Origin: JAZDEY01 sp043808325 [NCBI: Candidatus Eiseniibacteriota bacterium]
GTDB taxonomy: Bacteria; Arandabacterota; Arandabacteria; Arandabacterales
Direction of reading: 5' to 3'
Assembly (NCBI GenBank): GCA_043808325.1
Contig: JAZDEY010000083.1
Location: 1 to 64,000 of the forward strand
Length of the DNA: 64,000 bases
In this document: piece by piece, positions 1 to 8,602 of the stretch
Layout of the letters: the number at the start of each line of letters is the position of its first letter
Numbering within the stretch: the stretch's first letter is position 1
The notes under the pieces: generated by a model
What the model saw: only the letters and a program-made list of their open reading frames with translations
Told to the model about the DNA's origin: nothing
Databases searched by the model: none
Made by a program: the position numbers and the translations under genes

Positions 1-407
1 CTGGGGGGCCCGATGGGAAAAACGACCTCGTAGGATGCCCCTGGATAGGTAATCAGGTGACCGTCAAGGGTACGGCAAGGAGAAAAAACGGTGGAGGTCA
101 TGCCTCTCTCATTTTACAGGAACAAAAGGACTTGACCCAAGAATCGCCACTCACCCGAACGGCTCTCTCCGCCATGGCGCCCCACCGGCTATATCACCAT
201 CAACCCAGGCCAGGTTCATCTTATCATATCAAGTATAGCGGACACCCCAGGTCCCGCAATGCCTCAGCTACACTCATAGAACCCACCAGCCAAAAGGCAA
301 ATTCCTATTATGATGTAAAGCTAACAGCGCCCTCCGGGGGAGCACTGGCGGCTCATCCCCGGGCGGAGCGAGTACCGTTGAGAGCTCGATCTCCTGTTTT
401 GACCCAG
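1..407. other. no recognisable gene at left edge
   Basis: A plus-strand frame stays open from the window edge to 524, but its translation is basic, low in hydrophobic patterning and resembles no family I know. It has no convincing ribosome binding site and runs antisense to the beta-barrel pseudogene. I see no RNA gene, terminator or repeat here. Confidence 0.4.
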
Positions 408-1105
408 CTAGAACCGGAAGCCGGCAGAAAGCAAGATAACCGAATTCGAGACGTCCGGGGCCATACTCTCCTCGTGGATCGATCTCAAACCCAGTCCATA
501 TCGCGCATCGACCACAATGCCTGAGGCAATAATGTTGATGCCGGCTCCGAGGATAATGCCGTAGTCGACACCGTTAACGCCTTCGTAGTTCGGTGTCCGC
601 CTCTTCGGATTCTCCCCCTGCCTCCACCTTAACGCCCATCTTGGCACTCACTTTAAACGCCAAGATATGGGCCACCCATGAGACTTAGGTTAGTCCGCTT
701 GGGTTGCCCAAGAGTGACCACGCCGAGAACCGGGAATTCGAGGTAATTGGTCTTGAGCGTTATGTCTATGCTCACCGGGTATCCCATATAGTAGCAATTC
801 CCGTTGTACTTGATGCCCTTAAGCACGTAGTGAAACTCAGACTGGATTGCGAAGATAGGGGTTACGTCATAGCATACGAATCCTCCAATCGAGAATCCGT
901 ATCGCGACGCTTTCTCGAAGTCACAAGTGAAGCCTTCCGCCCCAAAACCGTATTCGAGAAGATCCGCCATCTTATCCGCGTCTGCTCCTCGCCAGTTAGA
1001 AATGGCTAGCCCGACCCTGGGCCCCACGCCCCTCAGGTTGCCCCCAAGGGTGCAGCTGGCAAACACTACTGATAAGGCCAACACAAGAACAGTAGTGTGC
1101 TTCAT
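408..1105 (-). pseudogene. outer-membrane beta-barrel protein, frameshifted
   Basis: The first frame (1105 to 653, 150 aa) starts with a signal peptide (MKHTTVLVLALSVVFASC) and reads like a small PF13568-type outer-membrane beta-barrel protein: alternating strands, then GGPYLG, then a stop. The expected continuation is in the next frame (LAFKVSAKMGVKVEAGG) from about 666 to 570. A third frame then carries the closing strands (GVDYGIILGAGINI ... LLSAGFRF), with the terminal Phe usual for barrel proteins, ending at 408. Two compensating shifts are therefore needed, near 666 and near 575. Either the gene is decayed or the assembly has indel errors. Family and frame breaks are seen in the sequence; ligand or function is unknown. 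Confidence 0.6.
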
Positions 1106-1208
1106 ACCGGTCTCACTGCCTTCTTCACAGGTCTAGAACCCAGCAAAGCGGATGGCGGCCTGTTTCGGCCGTTGCATCGACGCCCATCATAAAGGCCACC
1201 TAAATAGG

Positions 1209-1748
1209 TCACCTATATTTCCTGAGAAAGCTCGCGATCGCGCCGGCCACCTGCCCAGAAAGTTTACCCTGATTAGACAATCCTCCGAACAGGCCGGCCT
1301 TAATCTCGCCGGTGAAACTCCCGGTGGCAAAAACGCTGCCCGTAGCGGTATCTACGAATTGGCAGGTCACTTCCATGTGTGCTTTTCCTACACCGAATCC
1401 GATCAGCCACCTAAGGAATTGACTACCATTGTTCATTTCTACTATCTTGGGCTTGATCATTATAGTCTGGCTGGCTCCCGCCAAATCACTTCCCACCTTC
1501 TCATACATCTTGGTCCTCTCAACAGCTTTGATGATAGCCAGTCTGAGCTCTGAGGGGGTTCCCGGCTCCAAATCGTCCTCGGTCACCCCGGCCTCCACTG
1601 TGCCAACCTCGACGTTCCTGAATGTCGCAGCACTCTCAGTCGGGAACTTGATCAGTTGATACTTGCCCATGGGGGCGCAGCCAATCAACGCTACTGCCAG
1701 CACTAGCGCCGCGCCGAGCACCAATCGCTTAAATGTTAGGCTAGCCAT
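1209..1748 (-). CDS. DUF4410-like lipoprotein
   Basis: A 179-residue protein with a lipoprotein signal: basic N-terminus, hydrophobic stretch and lipobox LIGC with Cys24 as the probable lipidated residue. The body, with the motif around GVGKAHMEVTCQF, a D-x-x-T-G-x-V turn and a glycine-rich C-terminal helix (SGQVAGAIASFLRK), resembles the DUF4410 lipoprotein family, whose role is unknown. The start has a good site (AGAGGAGAT) about 7 nt upstream. It lies 13 nt downstream of the 1762-2325 gene on the same strand, so the two are probably co-transcribed. Probably periplasm-facing and membrane anchored. Confidence 0.65.
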   Translation of the reverse strand: MASLTFKRLVLGAALVLAVALIGCAPMGKYQLIKFPTESAATFRNVEVGTVEAGVTEDDLEPGTPSELRLAIIKAVERTKMYEKVGSDLAGASQTIMIKPKIVEMNNGSQFLRWLIGFGVGKAHMEVTCQFVDTATGSVFATGSFTGEIKAGLFGGLSNQGKLSGQVAGAIASFLRKYR

Positions 1749-1761
1749 TGTTCATCTCCTC

Positions 1762-2325
1762 TCACATTTCGTATCGGAGTCCCGTGCGGAGCTGACCGCC
1801 CTGAGGATTGAAGCATAGGAAGATGCCGGAAGGCCTGAAGAGGCTCGACTGCTCATTAATATAGAGCGTCTTCCAGCGTTCCTGTGTGTAGCCGACAATA
1901 CCCCCAAAAAGGACTCCACTAGCGGCAAATGTGCCAATCAGGAGCCATTCGTCACCAGCATCAGCATTAGCGGATTCGTTATCGAACTGTAGAGCCCACC
2001 TCGCCCCAACCAACCCCATCACCAGCCCCCCGTACAGAGCGTATCGCCCTGCATACGTGCCCTCGCTGACCTTGAGTAGCGATATGTCTGCGAGGTCACA
2101 CTCGGACATCTCTGAGCTGCCCTGGCGCTTGTACTTCAGATGATCTTTGGCAATCGTCAGATCCGATACTTCGAATCTCGTATTGTTGGCCAGGGAGAGA
2201 TTGCCCTTGGCAAAAGTGACCTCGTCCTCGAATCTGTAGTTATGTGTTGCTGGCTCCTTGCAGTATGCAGTGGGAACGTAGGCCAACAGAAGCAGCAAGA
2301 TAATCACCACAAATGGTTTCTTCAT
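1762..2325 (-). CDS. secreted hypothetical protein with glycine-zipper segment
   Basis: I do not recognise the family. The 187-residue product has a clear signal peptide (MKKPFVVIILLLLLAYVPTAYC) and then a charged beta-rich stretch. Two glycine-rich hydrophobic segments (around YALYGGLVMGLVGARWAL and AASGVLFGGIVGYTQ) look like a glycine zipper or membrane-inserting hairpin, a pattern common in small envelope proteins that respond to or transmit lipid or stress signals. The start is well supported by AAGGAGG before the ATG. It is the first gene of a probable two-gene operon with the downstream lipoprotein. Confidence 0.55.
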   Translation of the reverse strand: MKKPFVVIILLLLLAYVPTAYCKEPATHNYRFEDEVTFAKGNLSLANNTRFEVSDLTIAKDHLKYKRQGSSEMSECDLADISLLKVSEGTYAGRYALYGGLVMGLVGARWALQFDNESANADAGDEWLLIGTFAASGVLFGGIVGYTQERWKTLYINEQSSLFRPSGIFLCFNPQGGQLRTGLRYEM

Positions 2326-2766
2326 CGGCTCCTCCTTGGTAGATCGTGACTGGGTCTCGTCTGCGTCTCGGATTGAGCACCCCCAATCCGCATGCTTGGC
2401 AGGCTGTCACCCCCTTCCGACTATGGTTCCCGTGAATGCGGTCTGGCGAAGTGCATATCCTGGTAACCGTGCCCCCAGTCACCGCAGCCGCGCGACACAA
2501 AAAGCTTCTGTATCACGCCGTGGCGGGCACGTCAATGCAAATATGGCGGCTGCGTCGGGTTGGTAAGGGACATCGCAGGAAAATGGGACAGCCCTGCGGT
2601 TTACAGGGGCCGAAGTCTGCCCCCAAGTGAAAAGGACGAACTGCGCCTATTAGGATGAGCACTACCCAGAAACTGAGCCAGCCACAACTAGAGATTCCTG
2701 GCTTTTTGACTTGGCTGAACACTCCTCAACGAACTCCCTCGGCGTGAGATCTCCGAGCACTCCTGG
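2326..2766. other. intergenic, nothing clear
   Basis: About 440 bases between two minus-strand genes. A 69-codon GTG-initiated minus-strand frame (2722-2513) has one hydrophobic stretch, but its Shine-Dalgarno-like GAGGAG abuts the start codon and no family is recognisable, so I do not call it. No terminator with a T-run was seen. Confidence 0.4.
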
Positions 2767-3732
2767 CTACTTGCCGATACCTAGAGAGAATATGATCGCA
2801 TCGATGGAAGTTCCCTCGAGTTCGTATGCACTCCGGAAATACCGCAGGTCCACTCTAAAATGCACGTCAGCCGTTCTGCCAAGAAAGACCCCCGCAGATC
2901 CGAAGAAACCCATGCCACCACTCGCCGATTTGTTCGATGTGCCCGCCAAGGAGAGACCAGCACCAACATAGGGTGTGATCCTCTCTGTTAAGAGGGGCAA
3001 CATCAGCCCAATGTCGAGTCCGCCATGCACACCGCCCGACCCACCAAAGAGATGAGCGCCAAGATCGAAAAGGGTCCATCTGGCATCGTAAAGCCAGTAG
3101 GCGCCTGCGCCACCCAGGACGCCCTCGGGCCCCTCGCTCGTGAATACGGCCCCACCCAGCGCAAACCCGACGGACCGATGAGATTCCTCTCTCCTTAAGG
3201 GCGGAGCCTCCTCAGGTGTGACTGAATAGATATCTGCGGAGCTGGGATTACCGCTTAAGGTACGTGCGACCCGCAGGAGTACCGGGGCGAGATCTTCAAC
3301 ACTGTCTGCTGTAAGCATCTCTGACTGAACCGCCTCACTGCTCGAACTGCTGGCTTGATAGAGTTTCACCTGAACCACCACCTTGCCACCGAGGCGGGTA
3401 AGCTTTCCCAGAACCAGATCCGTAGCAGCAGCTTCGAGAGCGCGGGCTCGAGCATCGCCAAGATTGGATTCCGTGAAGCCAGCACCGTCAATGGGCGAAG
3501 CGCTCGACCCTTCCTGCTCCAGGTAGCCAACAAGCACTGAAGCAGCCGTAAGCCCCATTTCGGACTCGAGGGCACCCTCGAGTCCGAACGGGAAAACCAC
3601 AATGTGCCGATTGGGCGATTCTGCTGCAGAGGCTCGTGAAAAACCTACAACGAAAGCCAAGCAAAGCCAGAGGATCACGTCTACGCCTCTTGGCAACCGA
3701 GCGAACACTCTCAAATCCTCCTTAAGACTCAT
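2767..3732 (-). CDS. secreted protein, TolB/FlgO-like N-domain plus outer-membrane barrel
   Basis: A 321-residue exported protein. I place the start at 3732 (MSLKEDLRVF) because AGGAGG lies 6 nt upstream; a TTG six codons earlier lacks this. After a signal segment (about residues 18-38), residues 45-150 (HIVVFPFGLEGAL ... DLVLGKLTRLGGKVVVQVKLY) have the alternating pattern of TolB-N/FlgO-type domains, which build envelope lipoprotein complexes. Residues 185-321 are glycine-rich amphipathic strands (GFALGGAVF, YVGAGLSLAG, FRVDLRYFRSAY) typical of an eight-stranded barrel. The domain reading is by pattern only; partner and substrate are unknown. Confidence 0.5.
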   Translation of the reverse strand: MSLKEDLRVFARLPRGVDVILWLCLAFVVGFSRASAAESPNRHIVVFPFGLEGALESEMGLTAASVLVGYLEQEGSSASPIDGAGFTESNLGDARARALEAAATDLVLGKLTRLGGKVVVQVKLYQASSSSSEAVQSEMLTADSVEDLAPVLLRVARTLSGNPSSADIYSVTPEEAPPLRREESHRSVGFALGGAVFTSEGPEGVLGGAGAYWLYDARWTLFDLGAHLFGGSGGVHGGLDIGLMLPLLTERITPYVGAGLSLAGTSNKSASGGMGFFGSAGVFLGRTADVHFRVDLRYFRSAYELEGTSIDAIIFSLGIGK

Positions 3733-4045
3733 CTGCTTCCTCCTCTCCAAGGCTCCAGCTCCTTCTCAACGCCCGAGACAATCCAGGTAGACTGTCCTCA
3801 CATAACTACGGCTTATACTAATCCTGCCCATATACCTTTATATGGCCGTCGGGCCGGATAACAACGGCAGTACGTTATTCCACATGTACCACAGGCCCAA
3901 GAAGTTGTCAATGCCCACAGCAATGACCGAGGGGATTTCCTGTTTCCAGACGACAGCGAAGCCTCAAGGGGTGGACGCCCTGGAGACCGCATCACAGATA
4001 CATGCTCGCGGGCTCAGCTTGCAGAGGAGTAACGTGAGCTCAATC
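3733..4045. other. intergenic, nothing clear
   Basis: About 310 bases ahead of the tRNA-3'-end-like repeat. No gene, terminator or strong promoter could be supported. A short A/T-richer patch (about 3800-3845) could hold a promoter for the minus-strand gene ending at 2767. Confidence 0.35.
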
Positions 4046-4071
4046 TGGCTCCTCGGGCAGGACTCGAACCC
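4046..4071 (-). repeat. tRNA 3'-end-like element, copy A
   Basis: Read on the minus strand this is a tRNA 3' half: GGGTTCGAGTCC (T-arm), then TGC, then CCGAGGA-G-CCA. T-loop (7), T-stem (5), acceptor (7), discriminator and CCA all have canonical lengths. The matching 5' acceptor strand (TCCTCGG) is absent upstream and the anticodon arm (about 4100-4122) has a loop of about 12 nt, so this is not a functional tRNA. The same element recurs at 24173-24195 (22 of 23 bases) and, over the acceptor/CCA part, at 21062-21078 (17 of 17). All copies have the same orientation. Confidence 0.4.
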
Positions 4072-4185
4072 GAGATCGCCGGGTGGCTTTTCGCGGTTGC
4101 ATCCTGCATTGCAGCCGGATAGAATCGTCGCGTTCTCGAACCACAGCCTGTCCTTCCCATGGCGCAATCGCGGACGAGACGCTCA

Positions 4186-5076
4186 ATGGAAACTACAGAC
4201 GTAGCAATCATAGGTGCGGGCCCTGCCGGCATCGCAGCGGCGATCCAGCTACGCCGCTATGGTGTGAATCCCGTTGTCTTTGAGAAGACCAGGATTGGGG
4301 GACTTCTGGTTAACGCCGGTTGGATCGAGAACTATCCTGGCTTTCACGAGGGGATATCAGGCGTGCGGCTCGCCGGTCTGATGGAAGCGCATTTGGGCAG
4401 GCATAAGCCCAGGGTGCTGTTTGAAGAGGTGCTGAGGGTCGGCCAAGATGGCGGCGGTTTCATAGTCGAGTGCCCGGAAAGAGCGATTAGCGCGCGTGCC
4501 GTGATCGTAGCGTCCGGCACCAAGCCAAGGCCCATGGAGTCATTGGAGATTCCGGGGGCAGTGCGCGAGAGGGTGCTTTACGAGATCTACCCTATTATGG
4601 CCGCACGCGATCGGCGCATAGTGATAGTAGGTGGTGGCGATGTCGCGTTTGACTATGCACTTTCCTTGGGACGGGAAAATGATGTTATGATTCTTACCCG
4701 AGGGAGCGCGCCGAGGTGTTTGCCGCTCCTCTTGGAACGAGTGACGGCAGCCCCGAGGATAACCCATATGGTTGGTGTCGAGATCGCCGGAATAGAGGCG
4801 GGCACCACGGGAGAGTTGGCACTTCATTGCACGGGGCCCGAGGAGACCTTGCGGCTAAGAGCCGATCACTTGATATTCGCCATAGGCAGAGTGCCGGATT
4901 GCGCCTTCTTGTCGGCAGACCTGGCGGCCGGTATCGGGCAGGGACAACTGCCGAGGGGTCTTCACCTGGTCGGGGATGTATGCCGCGGCAGCATGCGCCA
5001 GACCGCGATAGCGGTCGGTGATGGCGTCATGGCCGCCATGAGAATCCAAGAGATGCTTCGGGAGATTGCACAGTGA
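4186..5076 (+). CDS. thioredoxin-reductase-like FAD/NAD(P) oxidoreductase without CxxC
   Basis: A 296-residue flavoprotein. The N-terminal dinucleotide fold carries GAGPAG for FAD, and IENYPGF with ISGVRLAGLM is the pattern of the thioredoxin reductase family. A second fold (IVIVGGGDVAFDYAL) would bind NAD(P)H, and the closing GLHLVGDVC motif contacts FAD. The redox pair expected between the two NAD(P) segments (CATC in TrxR) is missing, so it cannot act as an ordinary thioredoxin reductase; a ferredoxin- or protein-partnered reductase is more likely. I prefer the ATG at 4186 (METTDVAIIGAG) over one nine codons earlier, because the fold begins at once. Its stop overlaps the next start (GTGA), so the two are translationally coupled. 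Confidence 0.75.
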   Translation: METTDVAIIGAGPAGIAAAIQLRRYGVNPVVFEKTRIGGLLVNAGWIENYPGFHEGISGVRLAGLMEAHLGRHKPRVLFEEVLRVGQDGGGFIVECPERAISARAVIVASGTKPRPMESLEIPGAVRERVLYEIYPIMAARDRRIVIVGGGDVAFDYALSLGRENDVMILTRGSAPRCLPLLLERVTAAPRITHMVGVEIAGIEAGTTGELALHCTGPEETLRLRADHLIFAIGRVPDCAFLSADLAAGIGQGQLPRGLHLVGDVCRGSMRQTAIAVGDGVMAAMRIQEMLREIAQ

Positions 5077-6038
5077 GAATCCTGGGCACGGTAGGTAAGG
5101 ACGAGATCGCCGTAGCATGCATTGCGGAGTTTGGCGACGGACAGTTTGTCGAGTTCGTGGAATCCGTGGAACCCCCGATACCGAGGGAGAAAAAATGGGT
5201 CCTGATCGTCTCAACCATGTTTGGCTGCCCCGTCGGATGCCTGATGTGTGACGCGGGAGGTCGGTACCGTGGCCTGCTCACCAAGAACGAGATCCTATCC
5301 CAGATTGACTATATGGTGACCGGGAGATTTCCCGACCGCGAGGTCCCGGTTGAGAAGTTCAAAATCCAGTTCGCAAGGATGGGGGAGCCGTCTTTGAACC
5401 CCGCTGTGCTCGAGGTACTTGAAGAGCTTCCCGAGCGATATCGCGCCCCCGGCCTCATGCCTTCCATTTCATCGATTGCGCCGGCGGGAAGCGACGGGTT
5501 CTTCGATAGGCTCAAGCGCCTCAAGATGGCGCTTTACGGGAACGGCAGGTTCCAACTTCAGTTCTCGATCCATACCACGGACCCGGAGCTGCGCGATAGG
5601 CTCATACCCGTGAGGAAGTGGAGTTACGCCGAGATCGCCGCATACGGCGAGGCCTTCCATGCCCCGGGTGATAGGAAAATAACGCTCAATGCGGCGCTTG
5701 CCAGAGGGATGCCCCTTGAAGCGCCTATCCTTCGTCGCTACTTCGACCCCGATAGATTCCTTATCAAGATGACTCCCATCAATCCGACCTATACCGCCGC
5801 GAGGAATGGGCTCGCCAGCTATCTCGATCCCCAGTTGGCAGAAGATCGCGATTCCGTGGTTGCGAGTATCAGAGACTCGGGTTTCGAGGTGATTGTGAGT
5901 ATCGGCGAACCCGAGGAGAACCTGATAGGTAGCAACTGCGGCCAGTATGTGATGCGACACCTCGGAGAGACACACCCGATAAGGAACGGCTATACCTATC
6001 AGTTGGAAGAACGCCATCCGCAGGGAGCAGGTCAATGA
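5073..6038 (+). CDS. RlmN/Cfr-like radical SAM enzyme
   Basis: A 321-residue radical SAM protein. The 4Fe-4S/SAM motif is CPVGCLMC (C52, C56, C59), a CxxxCxxC spacing. The core contains RMGEPSLNP (the GEP-type SAM-binding strand) and IHTTDPELRDRLIP, which matches the RlmN/Cfr pattern around SLH...RxxLxP. Near the C-terminus GSNCGQY (C289) corresponds to the Cys that forms the methyl-carrying adduct in RlmN/Cfr. The chemistry is therefore likely methylation or a related radical reaction at an sp2 carbon. The protein is shorter than typical RlmN and lacks its usual N-terminal accessory domain, so it may act on another substrate. GTG start overlapping the upstream stop; its own stop overlaps the next ATG. 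Confidence 0.8.
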   Translation: MRILGTVGKDEIAVACIAEFGDGQFVEFVESVEPPIPREKKWVLIVSTMFGCPVGCLMCDAGGRYRGLLTKNEILSQIDYMVTGRFPDREVPVEKFKIQFARMGEPSLNPAVLEVLEELPERYRAPGLMPSISSIAPAGSDGFFDRLKRLKMALYGNGRFQLQFSIHTTDPELRDRLIPVRKWSYAEIAAYGEAFHAPGDRKITLNAALARGMPLEAPILRRYFDPDRFLIKMTPINPTYTAARNGLASYLDPQLAEDRDSVVASIRDSGFEVIVSIGEPEENLIGSNCGQYVMRHLGETHPIRNGYTYQLEERHPQGAGQ

Positions 6039-6421
6039 GTTTCTGCACGGCGATAAACTGTATGGACGGGCGGGTTCAGTTACCGGTGATCCAGTACCTC
6101 AAAAAGCACTTCAAGGTCGAGTATGTGGACACCATAACGGAGCCCGGCCCCAATGCCATTCTCGCCAAGCGCATCAGCGCCTCCGCCGTGGAATCCATCC
6201 ATTGACGCATCCGAATCTCGGTCGACCACCACAAGTCAGTCGGAATCGCGGTCGTGGGCCACGCCGACTGTGCGGGGAATCCTGCCGGGCCCCGAGAGCA
6301 AGCCGAACACACCCTCGAAGCCGTGCGCTACCTGAAGGAAATGTATCCGGGTCTCCTGGTGGTCGGCCTTTGGGTCAACGAAGCCCGGGGGGTCTCAGAG
6401 GTGGCCGATCACTCCGCGTAA
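6035..6421 (+). pseudogene. beta-carbonic-anhydrase-like protein with in-frame TGA
   Basis: From ATG 6035 (overlapping the previous stop as ATGA) a frame of 129 codons ends at TAA 6419-6421, interrupted only by TGA at 6203-6205 (codon 57). The two halves together carry both beta-carbonic-anhydrase zinc motifs: CMDGR (C9, D11, R13; CxDxR) before the stop and HADC (H76, C79; HxxC) after it. They read as one compact protein similar to the small putative carbonic anhydrases of anaerobes. No frameshift is needed. The TGA sits in a linker helix (ESIH*RIRISV), so a CGA-to-TGA mutation or sequencing error is the simplest cause. If it is a true stop, the 56-residue product lacks half of the zinc site. 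Confidence 0.65.
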
Positions 6422-8526
6422 AGGAACCGTGCATCAATGGCGCAGGCGCCGTTCCCCTTCTCATACACGACGAAGGGATTGACGTCGATCTCGGAGAAAC
6501 ACGGGAAATCCATCGCAAGCTGTGAGAGTCTCTCAAGCGACTCGACGATCTTATCGGTATCGGCCGGACCCTTGCCGCGGAAGCCCTGGAGCATCTTGGC
6601 TCCTTTGATCTCCGCCACCATATGGGCCGCCGACAGTTCCCTTATCGGGCAGATTCGGAACGAGACGTCTTTGTAGATCTCGACATAGATCCCGCCGATC
6701 CCGAACATTATCAAAGGACCGAACTGAGGGTCCCGCTTGATCCCGATGATGGTCTCCACCCCGGAGGCGGCCATCGGCTGAACGAGAATGCCTTCGATTC
6801 TCGCCTCCGGCATCTTCGCACGTACTCTATCCATCAATTCCTTGAACTTGGTCCGCAATTCGGCCTCGGTCTCAATATCGACCGTCACGCCGCCGACCTC
6901 GGTCTTGTGCAGGATATCCTGCGATACGATCTTGAGCACGACGGGATAGCCGCTCTTCTCGGCCCACCCAACGGCCTGATCGGCATCCTTCACCAGACCA
7001 TACGGCAGGACCGGCAGCCCATACGCTCCAAGGATCTCGTACCCTTCCGGCTCCAGGATCGCGTTGGGCTTCCTGCCCCGCGCCTTCGCTATCACTTCCC
7101 TCACCTTCGCCTTGTCTACATCGGCGAAGGCCTTCACTTCGGTAACGGGCTTCTTCATCCATTCGCCGAACATGCTCATCATGGCAAGAGCTTTCGCCGC
7201 AACTTCGGGGAAAGGATAGTAGGGTATCTGGGCGTTCCAGAGCGTCTGAATCACTTCCTTGGTATTCTTGAGAGACAGCAGGCAGCCCATGACCGGCTTT
7301 CCATATTGAGGGGCGATCTCGGCAACCCTGCGCGCTATTGCAACCGTCTCAGCCATGAGGGTCGGCGTCCATATGGCGATGATTCCATCAATATTCTCTT
7401 CCTCGAGTATCACCTTTAAGGCGGAAGCATATCGTGTTTCGTCGGAGTCTCCGATCACGTCTACCGGATTGCCTACACTGGCCGTGGACGGAAGGAGTGC
7501 CTTGAACTTCTCCTTCGCCTCGGGAGACAACTGCGCCACCGTCAAGCCGTTCCTGATGCTGGAATCCGTCGCCATGATGCCGATCCCGCCGGCATTGGTG
7601 AGGATGCCGATCCTTCGACCTTTCGGCATCGGTTGCCCGGAGAAGGCCTTCGCGTATTCAAAGAGTTCGTTGACGGTTTCTGCCCTGATGATTCCGCATT
7701 GATGGAAGAAAGCCTCGTAGGCTATATCGGAACCGGCCAGGGCGCCGGTGTGGGAAGATGCGGCTTTCGCTCCTTCTGCCGTTCGCCCCGCCTTTATGGC
7801 CAGTATCGGTTTTCCTGCCTGCTCGGTTATGGTCCGTGCGGTATCGAGGAATTTAACGGGTTCGACAAGGTCTTCTATGTACAGGAGAATCACGCGTGTG
7901 CGTTCGTCATCCTTCAGATACTCCAGCAGATCGTTCTCATTGAGATCCGCCTTGTTTCCGATCGAGGCGAACTTGGAGAGACCGAGGCCTTCGGCCTCCG
8001 CATATTCCAGCGCTGTAAGTCCAACTGCACCGCTCTGGCTAATGAAGGCGATGTTGCCGTCAGGAGGCATCGCTCGGCCGAAGGTGGCATTGAACTTGAC
8101 CGTCGGGTCCGAATTGATCACGCCGAAGCAATTGGGTCCGATAAGAGGGATGCCGTAGTTTCCTGCAAGCTCCTTGACTCTTCTCTCCAGGAGTTTGCCC
8201 TGTTCTCCGATCTCCTTGAATCCGGCCGTGATGATCACCGCCGCCTTCACACCCTTGTTCCCGCACTCTTCGATGACCTCCGGGACGAATGGGGCCGGAA
8301 CGATGATCACGGCGAGATCGACCTCATCCGGGATGTGGATCAGCGAGGGGTAGGCCTTCACTCCCATGACGCTGCGCGCCCTGAGATTGACGGGGTAGAC
8401 GACACCCGTATAACCATTGAGAAGTATGTTGGCGAATGTCACCTGTCCGACACTTCCCACCTTGTTGGACGCGCCGATCACGGCAACCGAACGCGGGTAG
8501 AAGACATACTTGATGTTCTCTCTCAT
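6409..8526 (-). CDS. ADP-forming acetyl-CoA synthetase (alpha-beta fusion)
   Basis: A 705-residue NDP-forming acyl-CoA ligase converting acetyl-CoA + ADP + Pi to acetate + ATP + CoA, or the reverse. Domains in order: CoA-binding Rossmann fold (residues about 8-130, SVAVIGASNKVGSVG), succinyl-CoA-ligase-like domains (about 150-460) with SSHTGALAGSD where H259 is the expected phospho-histidine, and a C-terminal ATP-grasp domain (about 480-700, YPVVLKIVSQDILHKTEVGGV, EIDVNPF). Both subunits of the archaeal enzyme are fused in one chain, as in many bacteria, and there is no GNAT extension. It is the last gene of the acetate block, 76 nt after the CoA-transferase gene. Its 3' end overlaps the convergent carbonic-anhydrase relic by 13 bp. 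Confidence 0.88.
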   Translation of the reverse strand: MRENIKYVFYPRSVAVIGASNKVGSVGQVTFANILLNGYTGVVYPVNLRARSVMGVKAYPSLIHIPDEVDLAVIIVPAPFVPEVIEECGNKGVKAAVIITAGFKEIGEQGKLLERRVKELAGNYGIPLIGPNCFGVINSDPTVKFNATFGRAMPPDGNIAFISQSGAVGLTALEYAEAEGLGLSKFASIGNKADLNENDLLEYLKDDERTRVILLYIEDLVEPVKFLDTARTITEQAGKPILAIKAGRTAEGAKAASSHTGALAGSDIAYEAFFHQCGIIRAETVNELFEYAKAFSGQPMPKGRRIGILTNAGGIGIMATDSSIRNGLTVAQLSPEAKEKFKALLPSTASVGNPVDVIGDSDETRYASALKVILEEENIDGIIAIWTPTLMAETVAIARRVAEIAPQYGKPVMGCLLSLKNTKEVIQTLWNAQIPYYPFPEVAAKALAMMSMFGEWMKKPVTEVKAFADVDKAKVREVIAKARGRKPNAILEPEGYEILGAYGLPVLPYGLVKDADQAVGWAEKSGYPVVLKIVSQDILHKTEVGGVTVDIETEAELRTKFKELMDRVRAKMPEARIEGILVQPMAASGVETIIGIKRDPQFGPLIMFGIGGIYVEIYKDVSFRICPIRELSAAHMVAEIKGAKMLQGFRGKGPADTDKIVESLERLSQLAMDFPCFSEIDVNPFVVYEKGNGACAIDARFLYAE

Positions 8527-8602
8527 TCCTTCATCGCCTCACCGTGCAATTCGACACATGCCTCTCAAGTGCATTCTGTGTATGACTTATGAAATGGAAC
8601 CA

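Noticed and set aside
57-524. 155-codon plus-strand frame at the left edge
   Set aside because: No ribosome site, no recognisable fold, and antisense to the barrel pseudogene.
2513-2722. 69-codon minus-strand frame with a hydrophobic stretch
   Set aside because: GTG start directly abutting its purine tract and no family resemblance.
4046-4145. Functional tRNA gene on the minus strand
   Set aside because: 3' half is tRNA-like with CCA, but no matching 5' acceptor strand and the anticodon loop is too long.
6203-6205. Selenocysteine at the in-frame TGA
   Set aside because: No catalytic Cys is expected at that position and no clear SECIS-like hairpin directly follows.
7633-8592. 319-codon plus-strand frame
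   Set aside because: Antisense to the ADP-forming acetyl-CoA synthetase gene, with no family features.
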